Source of the DNA: Rhizorhabdus sp049889055
GTDB lineage: Bacteria > Pseudomonadota > Alphaproteobacteria > Sphingomonadales > Sphingomonadaceae
Assembly (NCBI RefSeq): GCF_049889055.1
Contig: NZ_JBLTWO010000014.1
Location: forward strand, 18,341 to 82,340
Direction of reading: 5' to 3'
Length of the DNA stretch: 64,000 nt
Position 1 is the stretch's first letter. The number at the start of each line of letters is the position of its first letter. The notes beneath the pieces are model-generated. The model was not told the DNA's origin and made no database searches. It saw only the letters and a program-made list of their open reading frames with translations. A program made the position numbers and the translations under genes. Shown piece by piece: positions 53,196 to 61,103 of this stretch.

Positions 53196-54320
53196 TTATT
53201 TCGCAGCCGTGATTACGCGGACGGTTAGGGGAATAGTCGTCGGAATTTCGCGCGATTTGCTAAATCCGACGGCGCGCAACATCTCGCGAATCTCTTCCGA
53301 TGTTCGGGGACGCCCCGATCCCATCGCGAGAAGATAGAAGCCGAAATAGGCGTCGCCCGCCGCCTCGGCGCCCCGAGTCTGGGCCATCGGTTCAGCGATG
53401 ACGAGCGTCCCGCCCGGAGGAAGCGCCGCATGGATCGCGCGCAACAGGGTCATGGCGGGCGCGTCGTCATGATCATGGAGCACCCTGACCAGCGAAATCG
53501 CGTCATGTCCGTCGGGCAGCGGATCGCTGAGAAAACTGCCGCCGTGGATTCGCGTGCGCACAGCCAGGCCCGCAGCATCGAGCCGCGCGCGGGCGCGCTC
53601 GCCGACGGCGGGAAGATCGAACAGCGCCAGCTGGAGTTCAGGCGCGCGCGCGCCGACTGCGGCCAGAAACGCCCCCTCGCCGCCGCCCACGTCGAGCAGC
53701 CTCCGGTGACGGTGAAACGGATAAGCGTCTATCACATGCCGGGCGACCAGAGGTTGCGATGCCGCCATCAGCGCCGAATAGGCGGCAACCGCCGAATCCT
53801 CCCCACGGCCGGGGGCTTGTGCATAATGCCACAGCCCCGCCAGCCTGCCCCTGCCACCGCCACTGCGCAGCAGGGACACCGGATCGGCAAGGTCGGCGTA
53901 GAGCAGGCGATGATGCGCCACCATCTCCGCAATTCCAGGATTGCCGGTCATGGCCGCACCGGCGCTCCCCAGCGTCCAGGCCGGTCCGATCGGCTCGACG
54001 AGTCGCAGCGCCGCTGCCGCCCGCAACAGGCGCGTTACGCCCTCGGCCGGCAGGTCGATGCGGGGGCCAAGCTGTTCCGCCGTCAGAGGTCCGCCGGCAA
54101 GATGGCGGAGCAGATCGGTCTCTATGCAGGCCGCCAGGATCTGCGAGTAGACGAAGCCGGCGACGAGATCGAACAACTCTCCTGCCCGCGCCCGTGCGAT
54201 CGGCCGGGTCAGCGGCGACCGTGCCGCCCACCGCTGAAATCGCTGCGAGGACAGGACGCGATTGCGGATGGCCAACCAACGGCCGCGCCAGCCGGAATAT
54301 GTTTTTTTGGACACAATCAT
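53196..54320 (-). CDS. crtF: Demethylspheroidene / carotenoid O-methyltransferase CrtF
   Basis: 374 residues from ATG 54320, although this start lies 2 bp from a PpsR box, so a start further in cannot be excluded. N-terminal dimerisation domain and SAM-binding motif LLDVGGGEGAFLAAVG near residue 205, then GGTLVIAEPMAQ. It methylates the C-1 hydroxyl of carotenoids formed by CrtC. Convergent with nothing: its 3' end abuts the bchC promoter. Confidence 0.94.
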   Translation of the reverse strand: MIVSKKTYSGWRGRWLAIRNRVLSSQRFQRWAARSPLTRPIARARAGELFDLVAGFVYSQILAACIETDLLRHLAGGPLTAEQLGPRIDLPAEGVTRLLRAAAALRLVEPIGPAWTLGSAGAAMTGNPGIAEMVAHHRLLYADLADPVSLLRSGGGRGRLAGLWHYAQAPGRGEDSAVAAYSALMAASQPLVARHVIDAYPFHRHRRLLDVGGGEGAFLAAVGARAPELQLALFDLPAVGERARARLDAAGLAVRTRIHGGSFLSDPLPDGHDAISLVRVLHDHDDAPAMTLLRAIHAALPPGGTLVIAEPMAQTRGAEAAGDAYFGFYLLAMGSGRPRTSEEIREMLRAVGFSKSREIPTTIPLTVRVITAAK

Positions 54321-54321
54321 A

Positions 54322-54339
54322 TGTCCAATAGTCTGGACA
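54322..54339. promoter_or_regulatory. PpsR/CrtJ box between crtF and crtD
   Basis: TGTCCA, ATAGTC, TGGACA: perfect dyad and full TGT-N12-ACA match, placed between divergent crtF and crtD. An additional TGGACA half-site lies at 54308-54313. Binding could repress both genes. Confidence 0.83.
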
Positions 54340-54374
54340 CATGATAGCATTGCGTCAATCGAACAGGAAAAGCG

Positions 54375-55931
54375 ATGCCGGACGGACCCATCGTCATAAT
54401 CGGAACAGGTGTCGGCGGACTTGTCAGCGCCGCATTGCTGGCGGCTGCGGGGTCCGACGTGCTGGTGGTCGAGTCGGGCAACGCACCCGGCGGCAAGCTC
54501 CGCGCGGTCGATGTCGGCGGCGTCGCCATCGACGGCGGGCCAACCGTCTTCACCATGCCCGAGATTTTCCAGGGCATTTTCGACGCGTGCGGCGAAACCA
54601 TGGCCGATCATCTGAAGCTGCGACCGGCGAACCGGCTGGCGCGGCATGCCTGGGGGCCTTCGCGCCTCGACCTCTATGCCGATCCTGCCGCCAGCGAGGA
54701 GGCCATTGGCGACTTCGCCGGCGCCAAGGAAGCGCGCGGCTACCGCGCCTTCCGGACCGAGGCGAAGCGGCTGTTCGACGCGCTCGATCGCCCTTTCCTG
54801 CGGAGGACCAAGACCGATCCGATCAGCCTTGGCTGGCGGATGGGCATGCGGGGCTTCCCCGACTATCTGAACTTGCGGGCCTACACATCGATGTGGCGCG
54901 CACTGGGCGCCTATTTCGCTGATCCGCGATTGCGCCAGCTGTTCGGTCGTTACGCCACCTATTGCGGGTCTTCGCCTTTCCTGTGCCCGGCGACGCTGAT
55001 GCTGATTTCCCATGTCGAGGCGAATGGGGTGTGGCTGATCGACGGCGGCATGCATCGACTCGCACGCGCGCTCGAATCACTCGGGCGCCGCGTCGGCGCG
55101 CGCTTTCGTTACGGCGCGCGCGTCCGTGAGATCCTCGTCAAGCGGGGCCGGGCTTCGGGGGTCATCCTGGCGAACGGCGAACGGATCGAGGCGAGTGCGG
55201 TGCTGTGCAACGCCGACCCCGCCGCGATCGGTTCCGGCGCCTTCGGCCATGCTGCGCGGCACGCAACTGCCAGGATTTCCCCCCAGCGCCGCTCGCTGAG
55301 CGCAATGGTGTGGACCGCGCAGGCGGAAGCAACGGGCTTCCCGCTGGTCCACCACAGCGTCTTTTTCTCGAAGGACTACGCCGCAGAGTTCGCAGCGCTC
55401 AGCGCCGGTCGGCTGGCCGATGCCCCGAGCGTCTATCTCTGCGCGCAGGATCGCGACGATGACGGTGCGCTGCGCGCCGAGGGCAGAGAGCGCGTCCAGA
55501 TCATCGTCAATGCTCCCGCCACCGGCGACGGCGCCCCCCTATCCCAAGCGGAGATCGACCTATGCACACAGCGCATGTTGGACAGCGTTTCGCGGGCGGG
55601 ACTTTCGCTCGATCTGGGAGCCTCGGCGGTACTGACGACGCCGAACGATTTCGAGGCGCTGTTTCCGTCGACGGGTGGAGCCCTTTATGGACCGGCCTCG
55701 CACGGGTGGGCGGCCTCCTTCCGCCGGCAGGGCAGCCGGACAGCGATCCCTGGGCTCTATTGCGCGGGCGGGAGCACCCACCCCGGCGCGGGCGTCCCGA
55801 TGGCGGCGCTTTCCGGCCAGCTAGCCGTCGACTGTCTGCTCAGGGACCGCGCTTCGATGTCGCGGTGGCGCCGAACGGCTATGCCTGGTGGTACATCGAC
55901 GCAACCAGCGCGGACGGCCGTTACGGGCTGA
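54375..55931 (+). CDS. crtD: Carotenoid 3,4-desaturase (methoxyneurosporene dehydrogenase) CrtD
   Basis: 518 residues. FAD-binding Rossmann motif VIIGTGVGGLVSAALLAAAG at the start and the C-terminal amine-oxidase signature YCAGGSTHPGAGVPMAALSG. The last ~25 residues are basic and low complexity because they are encoded in the overlap with crtC. Upstream GGAAAAGCG and the PpsR box support the start. Confidence 0.95.
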   Translation: MPDGPIVIIGTGVGGLVSAALLAAAGSDVLVVESGNAPGGKLRAVDVGGVAIDGGPTVFTMPEIFQGIFDACGETMADHLKLRPANRLARHAWGPSRLDLYADPAASEEAIGDFAGAKEARGYRAFRTEAKRLFDALDRPFLRRTKTDPISLGWRMGMRGFPDYLNLRAYTSMWRALGAYFADPRLRQLFGRYATYCGSSPFLCPATLMLISHVEANGVWLIDGGMHRLARALESLGRRVGARFRYGARVREILVKRGRASGVILANGERIEASAVLCNADPAAIGSGAFGHAARHATARISPQRRSLSAMVWTAQAEATGFPLVHHSVFFSKDYAAEFAALSAGRLADAPSVYLCAQDRDDDGALRAEGRERVQIIVNAPATGDGAPLSQAEIDLCTQRMLDSVSRAGLSLDLGASAVLTTPNDFEALFPSTGGALYGPASHGWAASFRRQGSRTAIPGLYCAGGSTHPGAGVPMAALSGQLAVDCLLRDRASMSRWRRTAMPGGTSTQPARTAVTG

Positions 55932-56764
55932 CGATCATCGCCTTCATCGGCAGCGTCTTCTCGCCCTATTACAAGTTCAGCGGACGGCAGCGACCCGACA
56001 ATCACTGCGCGATCAACATTTCGCTCGCCGGACCGCGCGGCAGCGCCTGGGCGATGACCGAGCGCGGCGCGGCCCGCGTCGACCGGGGGCGCGATCACTT
56101 CGCCGTCGGCCCGAGCGCACTCAGCTGGGACGGCGACACGCTGGTGATCGAGATCGCCGAGATTTCGGCTCCAATCCCCTATCGCGTACGTGGCACGGTG
56201 CGGGTGACACCCGAGATGATCGGCACTACCGCCTTCGCACTCGACCCGGCCGGTATGCATCGCTGGCATCCGGTCGCGCCGCGTGCGCGCGTTGAAGTGG
56301 CGATGACGCATCCCGGCGTGACCTGGCAAGGCGAAGGCTATTTCGATTCGAACTTCGGCGACGAGCCGCTCGAGGACGGGTTCGACGAATGGCATTGGTC
56401 GCGCGCGCATCTGAAGCAGGATGTGGCGGTGCTCTATGAAGGGCGGCGGCGCGACGGCACACCTTTCGATCTGGCGCTGCGATTCGATCGGCAGGGGCGC
56501 TGGCACGATGTAGTCCAGCCAGCGCCTGCGCCGCTGCCGCGCAGCGGCTGGCTGGTCAAGCGGGCGACGCGCGCCGACGCGGGCCACACGCCTCATGTCC
56601 TCAGGACATGGATCGACGCGCCCTTCTACGCGCGGACGGCGTTGGCGACCCGGCTGTTCGGCGAGGACGTGCACGCGGTGCACGAAAGCCTGTCGCTCGG
56701 TCGCTTCCGCTCACCGATCATCCAGTCGATGCTCCCCTACAGGATGCCCAGAGCTTTCTGGTGA
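55865..56764 (+). CDS. crtC: Carotenoid 1,2-hydratase CrtC
   Basis: About 299 residues if started at GTG 55865. CrtC pattern: GYAWWYIDATSADGRYGLTIIAF, FIGSVFSPYYKFS, and FDEWHWSRAHLK further on (quoted in part). It hydrates the psi end group. Homology-like sequence (GPRFDVAVAPNGY) begins before the GTG, so the true start may be further upstream at CTG 55832 inside crtD; no ATG or TTG is available nearby. Overlaps crtD by at least 67 nt. Confidence 0.88.
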   Translation: MAPNGYAWWYIDATSADGRYGLTIIAFIGSVFSPYYKFSGRQRPDNHCAINISLAGPRGSAWAMTERGAARVDRGRDHFAVGPSALSWDGDTLVIEIAEISAPIPYRVRGTVRVTPEMIGTTAFALDPAGMHRWHPVAPRARVEVAMTHPGVTWQGEGYFDSNFGDEPLEDGFDEWHWSRAHLKQDVAVLYEGRRRDGTPFDLALRFDRQGRWHDVVQPAPAPLPRSGWLVKRATRADAGHTPHVLRTWIDAPFYARTALATRLFGEDVHAVHESLSLGRFRSPIIQSMLPYRMPRAFW

Positions 56765-56896
56765 CGCGCTCTGCGCCGCCTCCTCGCGCTTCTGCCGGTC
56801 GCGCGCGATCTCGCGGTTGATCGATAGGAGTTGCCAGATGCCGAAGGCGAGCGCGGGTATGCCGGCGATCGCGAGGTCGAGCAGACCCAGACTCAT
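56711..56896 (-). CDS. Small single-span membrane protein following bchO
   Basis: 61 residues. One N-terminal membrane helix (about 5-24) then a charged helix with NREIARDRQKREEA. The ATG overlaps the bchO stop (ATGA), continuing the bchI-bchD-bchO chain; its 3' end overlaps crtC by 54 nt on the other strand. No known family. The coupling suggests a real gene that works in or near Mg-chelatase or membrane assembly; inference only. Confidence 0.72.
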   Translation of the reverse strand: MSLGLLDLAIAGIPALAFGIWQLLSINREIARDRQKREEAAQSASPESSGHPVGEHRLDDR

Positions 56897-57768
56897 AGGG
56901 ATGCCTCCAGAAAGTTTCTGATGATGACGGCAATATCCGCCGGCTTCTCTTCATGGGCGAGATGGCCGAGACGGGGCAAGGTCTGCAACTGGGCACCGCT
57001 CACCATGGCGGCGGCCCCGCGCGCGGTCGCAAGCGGGATCGCCGCATCGGCCTCGCCATGCACCAGCAGCAATGGCGTGTGCAGCCGGGGCAGGTCGCGC
57101 TTCAGCGCCTCCAGATCCCAATCGGCCATCATCCCGATCGCGCCCGCGCAATGGTCCGAGGTGGCGAACAGCCGCTCATAGCAGCCTATGCCCTGCTGAT
57201 CGATGCGCGAGCCGGTGCTGCGCGCGAGGAAGCGCGCCGTCTCGCCCGGCGTGCGCATCAATCGCGAGAGGATGTGCGGCGCAAAGGGGTTGACGAACAG
57301 CAGGCGTGCGAGCGTGGGAAACAGCGCTGCGGCCAGCCCCGGAAAGGGCAGCAGTGCCGCGTTGAGCCCGATGATCGCGGCGGGATCGGCGACGCCGTCG
57401 AGCGCCATGCGGATGGCGATCGCTGCCCCGGCCGAATGGCCCGCTATCGCCTGTGGCCGGATCTCCAGCACGTCCAGCAACTCGCCGACAGCGCGCGCCA
57501 TCGCGACTATCCCCATCCCGCCGGCCGGACGCCCGGTCGTGAAGCCGTGCCCCGGCAGATCGGGCGCGATGACGGTGGCATGTTCGGCGAGCAACGGCGC
57601 CAGAGCGCGCCAGCTGTGCGTCGCTGCGCCGGTGCCGTGCAGCAACAGCAGCACCGGCCCGTCGCCCATTATCTGGACATGGAAGCGCATCCGCCCGACT
57701 TCGACGAACCGGCTGTGGGCGCGATTGGGCCAGTCGCGGCCCTCGACGTCCCAGCGCGGCCTGCTCAT
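56893..57768 (-). CDS. bchO: BchO, alpha/beta hydrolase of the Mg-chelatase operon
   Basis: 291 residues. Alpha/beta-hydrolase fold: LLLLHGTGAATHSWR (oxyanion region), nucleophile Ser in AGHSAGAAIA, a downstream VHGEADAAIPL and final His in LGHLAHEEKP. BchO always neighbours bchI/bchD; proposed to assist Mg insertion, but its reaction is not established. ATGA overlaps with bchD and the small downstream gene. Confidence 0.94.
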   Translation of the reverse strand: MSRPRWDVEGRDWPNRAHSRFVEVGRMRFHVQIMGDGPVLLLLHGTGAATHSWRALAPLLAEHATVIAPDLPGHGFTTGRPAGGMGIVAMARAVGELLDVLEIRPQAIAGHSAGAAIAIRMALDGVADPAAIIGLNAALLPFPGLAAALFPTLARLLFVNPFAPHILSRLMRTPGETARFLARSTGSRIDQQGIGCYERLFATSDHCAGAIGMMADWDLEALKRDLPRLHTPLLLVHGEADAAIPLATARGAAAMVSGAQLQTLPRLGHLAHEEKPADIAVIIRNFLEASL

Positions 57769-59483
57769 CCGGCCTGCGCCGCCGTGACGGCGGCGTGCAT
57801 CGCCGCCGCATCGGCGCGCGGCAGCGGCAGATAGCGCGCACCCATTTCCCGCGCGAGCCTGGCGCCTTCGGGCCTGGGCCGCGCCGATATGTCGACAAAG
57901 GCGCTCGCGATGCCCGCCGCGCCGATCGCGCCGGCGGCCGCAATGGCGTCGCGTTCCGCCGCCTCGCGCGCCGCGCTGCCATCGGCGGCGATATTGGCGC
58001 GGCCGTCGGTCAGCACCACGACAAAAGGCGTCCGGCCCCGCGCCCGTGCGCTCTCGGCGATTTCGCGGGCCGCATTCAGCCCGGCTGCCAGCGGCGTCCC
58101 CCCGCCCCCCGGCAGTTCGGCAAGCGAGCGGCGCGCGCGCGCCAGCGAGCGCGTGGGCGGCAGCAACAGCTCCGCCATGGTCCCCCGGAAGGCGACGACC
58201 GCGACTTCGGCCCGCTTCACATAGCTTTCGGCCAGCAACAGCTCGACCGCCCCCTTGGCCTCGGCCAGCCGCGCCAGCGCCGACGAGCCCGAAGCATCGA
58301 CCGCAAAGATGGTGAGCGCGCGCGCGCGCGTCTCGAACCGGCGGATGCGCAGGTCGCTGCGGCGGACAGCGACCCGGCCGCCAGCGGCGCCGCGCAGCCT
58401 CTGCCACGGCGCTGCCGCGCGCAGCGTGTCGATCAGGCTCAGCCGACGCCCGCTCCCGGGCATGCCGGCACGCGCGCTCATCGGCCGACCGCGCGCGCCC
58501 GAAGGCTGTCGCTCCCCCGCCCCGTTGGCGCGGCCGGCCTTTCGGCTGCGCCCGGCGGCGATCCGCGCCAGCACATCCTTGGGCAAGGCCGCCAGCGCGG
58601 CGGCGAGAATGATGTCTTCGACGGGGCCAGGTTCGCCGCGTTCATCATTGCCGGCGTCGGTGTCCGACGAAGGCGGCGGCGGTTCCGGCGCCGCATCCTC
58701 CTCGGCCGCTGCGGGCAGACGCGTTGCGCGCGGTGCCAGGACGAGACGCGCGGCGAGCATCACATCCTTTTCGCTCACATCGACCCGCCCCGCGAGCCTG
58801 GCCGAGGCCCGCGCCGCGCGGAGCGCCAGGATCGGCGCGCGGGCCGACTCGATGCCAAGCGCGGCTGCGGTGGTGACCAGCGCCGTCATCATGTCCTCCC
58901 CGGCATGGGGCTGCGGGCCGATCACAAGTTCGGGCGGCGGAATCGCGACGGTCGGATCGCTTGCGATGTCGTCCTGCCATCGTGCGGCAAAGGAGCCCTC
59001 GCCCGAAGTCTGGGAGGAAAGATCGATCGCGAAAGCGAGCCGTTCGACCAGCGTCGCCGGCGGGCGTTCGTCCGGCTCGACGCCGTCATCAAGGGCCATG
59101 AGCAGGAAGGGCTCATCGGCGCCGTCCATCGCCGCACCGATGCGCCCCGCCGTCTCCGCAGAAATCCGCTCCGCCATCGGCACGACGAGGACGCCGCCGG
59201 CCGCTTCGTCGAGCAGACCGGGGCTCTTCACCGCGCGCCCGAGGGCGAGGGTCGCGGCGAGATCGATGCCGCCCAGCAGCCGCTCATCATCGACATGAAC
59301 CGGCAAGCGTCGCATCGGGGCATCCGCCGGGAGGCTCGCCCGCATGGCCGGCACAAGCGTATCGCGGCGTTCGCCCCCGCCCCGCAGGATCAGGCCGCCA
59401 AGACCCGGATCGATCGCGCACATCCGCACCGCCAGCACTGCATCCGCAAAGGCATCGGGCGCGGCTTCGCGCGACCCGGTCAC
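57765..59483 (-). CDS. bchD: Magnesium chelatase subunit BchD
   Basis: 572 residues from a GTG that overlaps the bchI stop. A degenerate AAA+ N-terminal half, an acidic/proline linker (about 270-300), and a C-terminal von Willebrand A domain with the MIDAS motif DASGSSA near residue 390. It bridges the BchI motor and BchH. Slightly shortened relative to some homologues, as in other Sphingomonadales. Confidence 0.95.
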   Translation of the reverse strand: MTGSREAAPDAFADAVLAVRMCAIDPGLGGLILRGGGERRDTLVPAMRASLPADAPMRRLPVHVDDERLLGGIDLAATLALGRAVKSPGLLDEAAGGVLVVPMAERISAETAGRIGAAMDGADEPFLLMALDDGVEPDERPPATLVERLAFAIDLSSQTSGEGSFAARWQDDIASDPTVAIPPPELVIGPQPHAGEDMMTALVTTAAALGIESARAPILALRAARASARLAGRVDVSEKDVMLAARLVLAPRATRLPAAAEEDAAPEPPPPSSDTDAGNDERGEPGPVEDIILAAALAALPKDVLARIAAGRSRKAGRANGAGERQPSGARGRPMSARAGMPGSGRRLSLIDTLRAAAPWQRLRGAAGGRVAVRRSDLRIRRFETRARALTIFAVDASGSSALARLAEAKGAVELLLAESYVKRAEVAVVAFRGTMAELLLPPTRSLARARRSLAELPGGGGTPLAAGLNAAREIAESARARGRTPFVVVLTDGRANIAADGSAAREAAERDAIAAAGAIGAAGIASAFVDISARPRPEGARLAREMGARYLPLPRADAAAMHAAVTAAQAG

Positions 59484-60445
59484 GCCACCATATCCTCCAG
59501 CGCGCGTTCGATCCGCGCCGTCGAGCCCGTATCGTCGAGAACTCCCCGGCGCAGACGGTGCCGCAGCGCCATCGGCGCGACCGCCGCAATATGGTCCGTG
59601 CTCACGGCGTCGGCCCCATCGAGTGCAGCCAGCGCACGCCCCGCCCGCATCAGCGTCAGTTCGCCGCGCAGTCCATCGGCTCCGACCGTCATGCAGAGGC
59701 GCGAGGCATAAGCCAGCACGGCGTCCGGTATCGTCACGGTCGACAGCGCTTCCCGACCGCGCGCAATCTGCTTCAATGTCTTGCGTTCCGCGCGCTTCCA
59801 GCTTTCGGAAAAACCCTGCGGATCGCGTTCGAACGCGTCACAACGCTTCAATATCTCGACCCGCTGCTTCAGATCCCCAGGAGTCCGCACCTCTACGGAC
59901 AGGCCGAAGCGATCGAGCAATTGCGGGCGCAGTTCGCCTTCCTCGGGGTTGCCGCTGCCGACCAGCACGAAGCGCGCGGGATGGCGCACGCTCAGCCCCT
60001 CGCGTTCGACCAGATTCTCGCCCGACGCCGCAACGTCGAGCAGCAGATCGACGATATGGTCCTCGAGCAGATTGACCTCGTCGATATAGAGGAAGCCGCC
60101 ATTGGCCCGCGCGAGCAGCCCCGGCTCGAACGCCTTGACGCCGGCTCCCAGCGCCCGTTCGAGATCGAGGGCCCCCACGACGCGGTCTTCGGTCGCGCCC
60201 AGCGGCAGGTCGACGAACGGTACCGGCACCTTGCCCTTGCGGGGCGTACCGTCCTGATAGCCTGCAGCGGCCGCATCGATCGGCGGCAACAGCCCGGCAA
60301 GCGCGCGCACAGCCGTCGACTTGCCGGTCCCCCGGTCGCCGAACACCATGACCCCGCCGATCCGGGCATCGACTGCCGCGATCAGCAAGGCGCGCTTCAT
60401 CTCGTCCTGGCCGACGATCGCGGAGAATGGAAATGACACACGCAC
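59480..60445 (-). CDS. bchI: Magnesium chelatase ATPase BchI
   Basis: About 321 residues from GTG 60445; GTG 60439 is equally possible. A GTG at 60472 would place the start codon beside the PpsR box and is rejected. Walker A GDRGTGKST, Walker B FLYIDEVNLLED, sensor and arginine finger in GNPEEGELRPQLLDRFG. AAA+ ring that powers Mg insertion with BchD and BchH. No obvious Shine-Dalgarno sequence, so the message may have a very short leader. Confidence 0.93.
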   Translation of the reverse strand: MRVSFPFSAIVGQDEMKRALLIAAVDARIGGVMVFGDRGTGKSTAVRALAGLLPPIDAAAAGYQDGTPRKGKVPVPFVDLPLGATEDRVVGALDLERALGAGVKAFEPGLLARANGGFLYIDEVNLLEDHIVDLLLDVAASGENLVEREGLSVRHPARFVLVGSGNPEEGELRPQLLDRFGLSVEVRTPGDLKQRVEILKRCDAFERDPQGFSESWKRAERKTLKQIARGREALSTVTIPDAVLAYASRLCMTVGADGLRGELTLMRAGRALAALDGADAVSTDHIAAVAPMALRHRLRRGVLDDTGSTARIERALEDMVA

Positions 60446-60453
60446 CGGCGGAC

Positions 60454-60471
60454 TGTAACACGGGTTGGACA
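60454..60471. promoter_or_regulatory. PpsR/CrtJ box between bchI and tspO2
   Basis: TGT, AACACGGGTTGG, ACA: full consensus match in the 50-bp gap of divergent bchI and tspO2. It likely controls both. Confidence 0.78.
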
Positions 60472-60495
60472 CTCTACAAGACAGGATAGTGAGAC

Positions 60496-60966
60496 ATGTG
60501 GACGCCGATCATCGTTGCCGGGGGCGGCGCCCTGTTTCTCGGCGTGCTCGGCGGGCTCATGACGCCGATCGGCACCTGGTACCGAAAGCTCTCCAAGCCG
60601 ACGCTCCAGCCGCCGGACTGGCTGTTCGGTCCGGCCTGGACCATCATTCTCGGCCTTGCTGCCTGGTCGGCGGTGACCGCGTGGAACGCAGCCCCCGATG
60701 CGGCTGCACGAACCAATGTGATCATCCTTTTCGCGACGAACGCCCTGTTTCACGCGCTTTGGAGCCCGCTGTTCTTTCGGGCGCGCCGCCCCGACTGGGC
60801 GCTGATCGAGGTCATATTCCTCTGGTCGTCGCTGGTCGCGCTGGTGATCGGGCTCTGGCCGATCTCGCACTTCGCCAGCCTGCTTATCCTGCCCTATCTG
60901 CTCTGGGTCAGCTTCGCCGCCTGGCTGAACTACGCCATCGTGCGCCTCAACGGCCCCTTTGGCTGA
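60496..60966 (+). CDS. TspO/MBR family tryptophan-rich sensor (copy 2)
   Basis: 156 residues, five membrane helices with WYRKLSKPTLQPPDWLFGP, NALFHALWSPLFF and LPYLLWVSFAAWLNYAIV. Shares the family core with the first copy (20455-20934), yet the sequences differ substantially throughout, indicating an old duplication or separate acquisition. Starts 25 bp from a PpsR box; hemC follows. Confidence 0.95.
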   Translation: MWTPIIVAGGGALFLGVLGGLMTPIGTWYRKLSKPTLQPPDWLFGPAWTIILGLAAWSAVTAWNAAPDAAARTNVIILFATNALFHALWSPLFFRARRPDWALIEVIFLWSSLVALVIGLWPISHFASLLILPYLLWVSFAAWLNYAIVRLNGPFG

Positions 60967-60988
60967 CCGCTCTCCGCTGAAGCAACAC

Positions 60989-61006
60989 TGTCCAGATCGT
61001 TTGACA
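60989..61006. promoter_or_regulatory. PpsR/CrtJ box upstream of hemC
   Basis: TGT, CCAGATCGTTTG, ACA: full consensus, located between tspO2 and hemC. Confidence 0.75.
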
Positions 61007-61029
61007 GTGCCGAAGCCTGCTCTTACCTT
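61001..61029 (+). promoter_or_regulatory. Possible promoter of hemC-hemF-hemE
   Basis: TTGACA (61001-61006), 17 bp, TACCTT (61024-61029). The -35 lies within the PpsR box, so repression by occlusion is plausible. The -10 is a weak match. Confidence 0.5.
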
Positions 61030-61103
61030 TTGCCAAAGCGACAGGGGGATGGGGAACGAATGTCCGTCGGAATAATGTACCGCCGTCATCAGCCGGCGCA
61101 TTC

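Noticed and set aside
54300..54313. TGT-N8-ACA next to the crtF/crtD box
   Set aside because: Spacing is 8, not 12; the real operator is the perfect dyad at 54322-54339. Only the TGGACA half-site was kept as a note.
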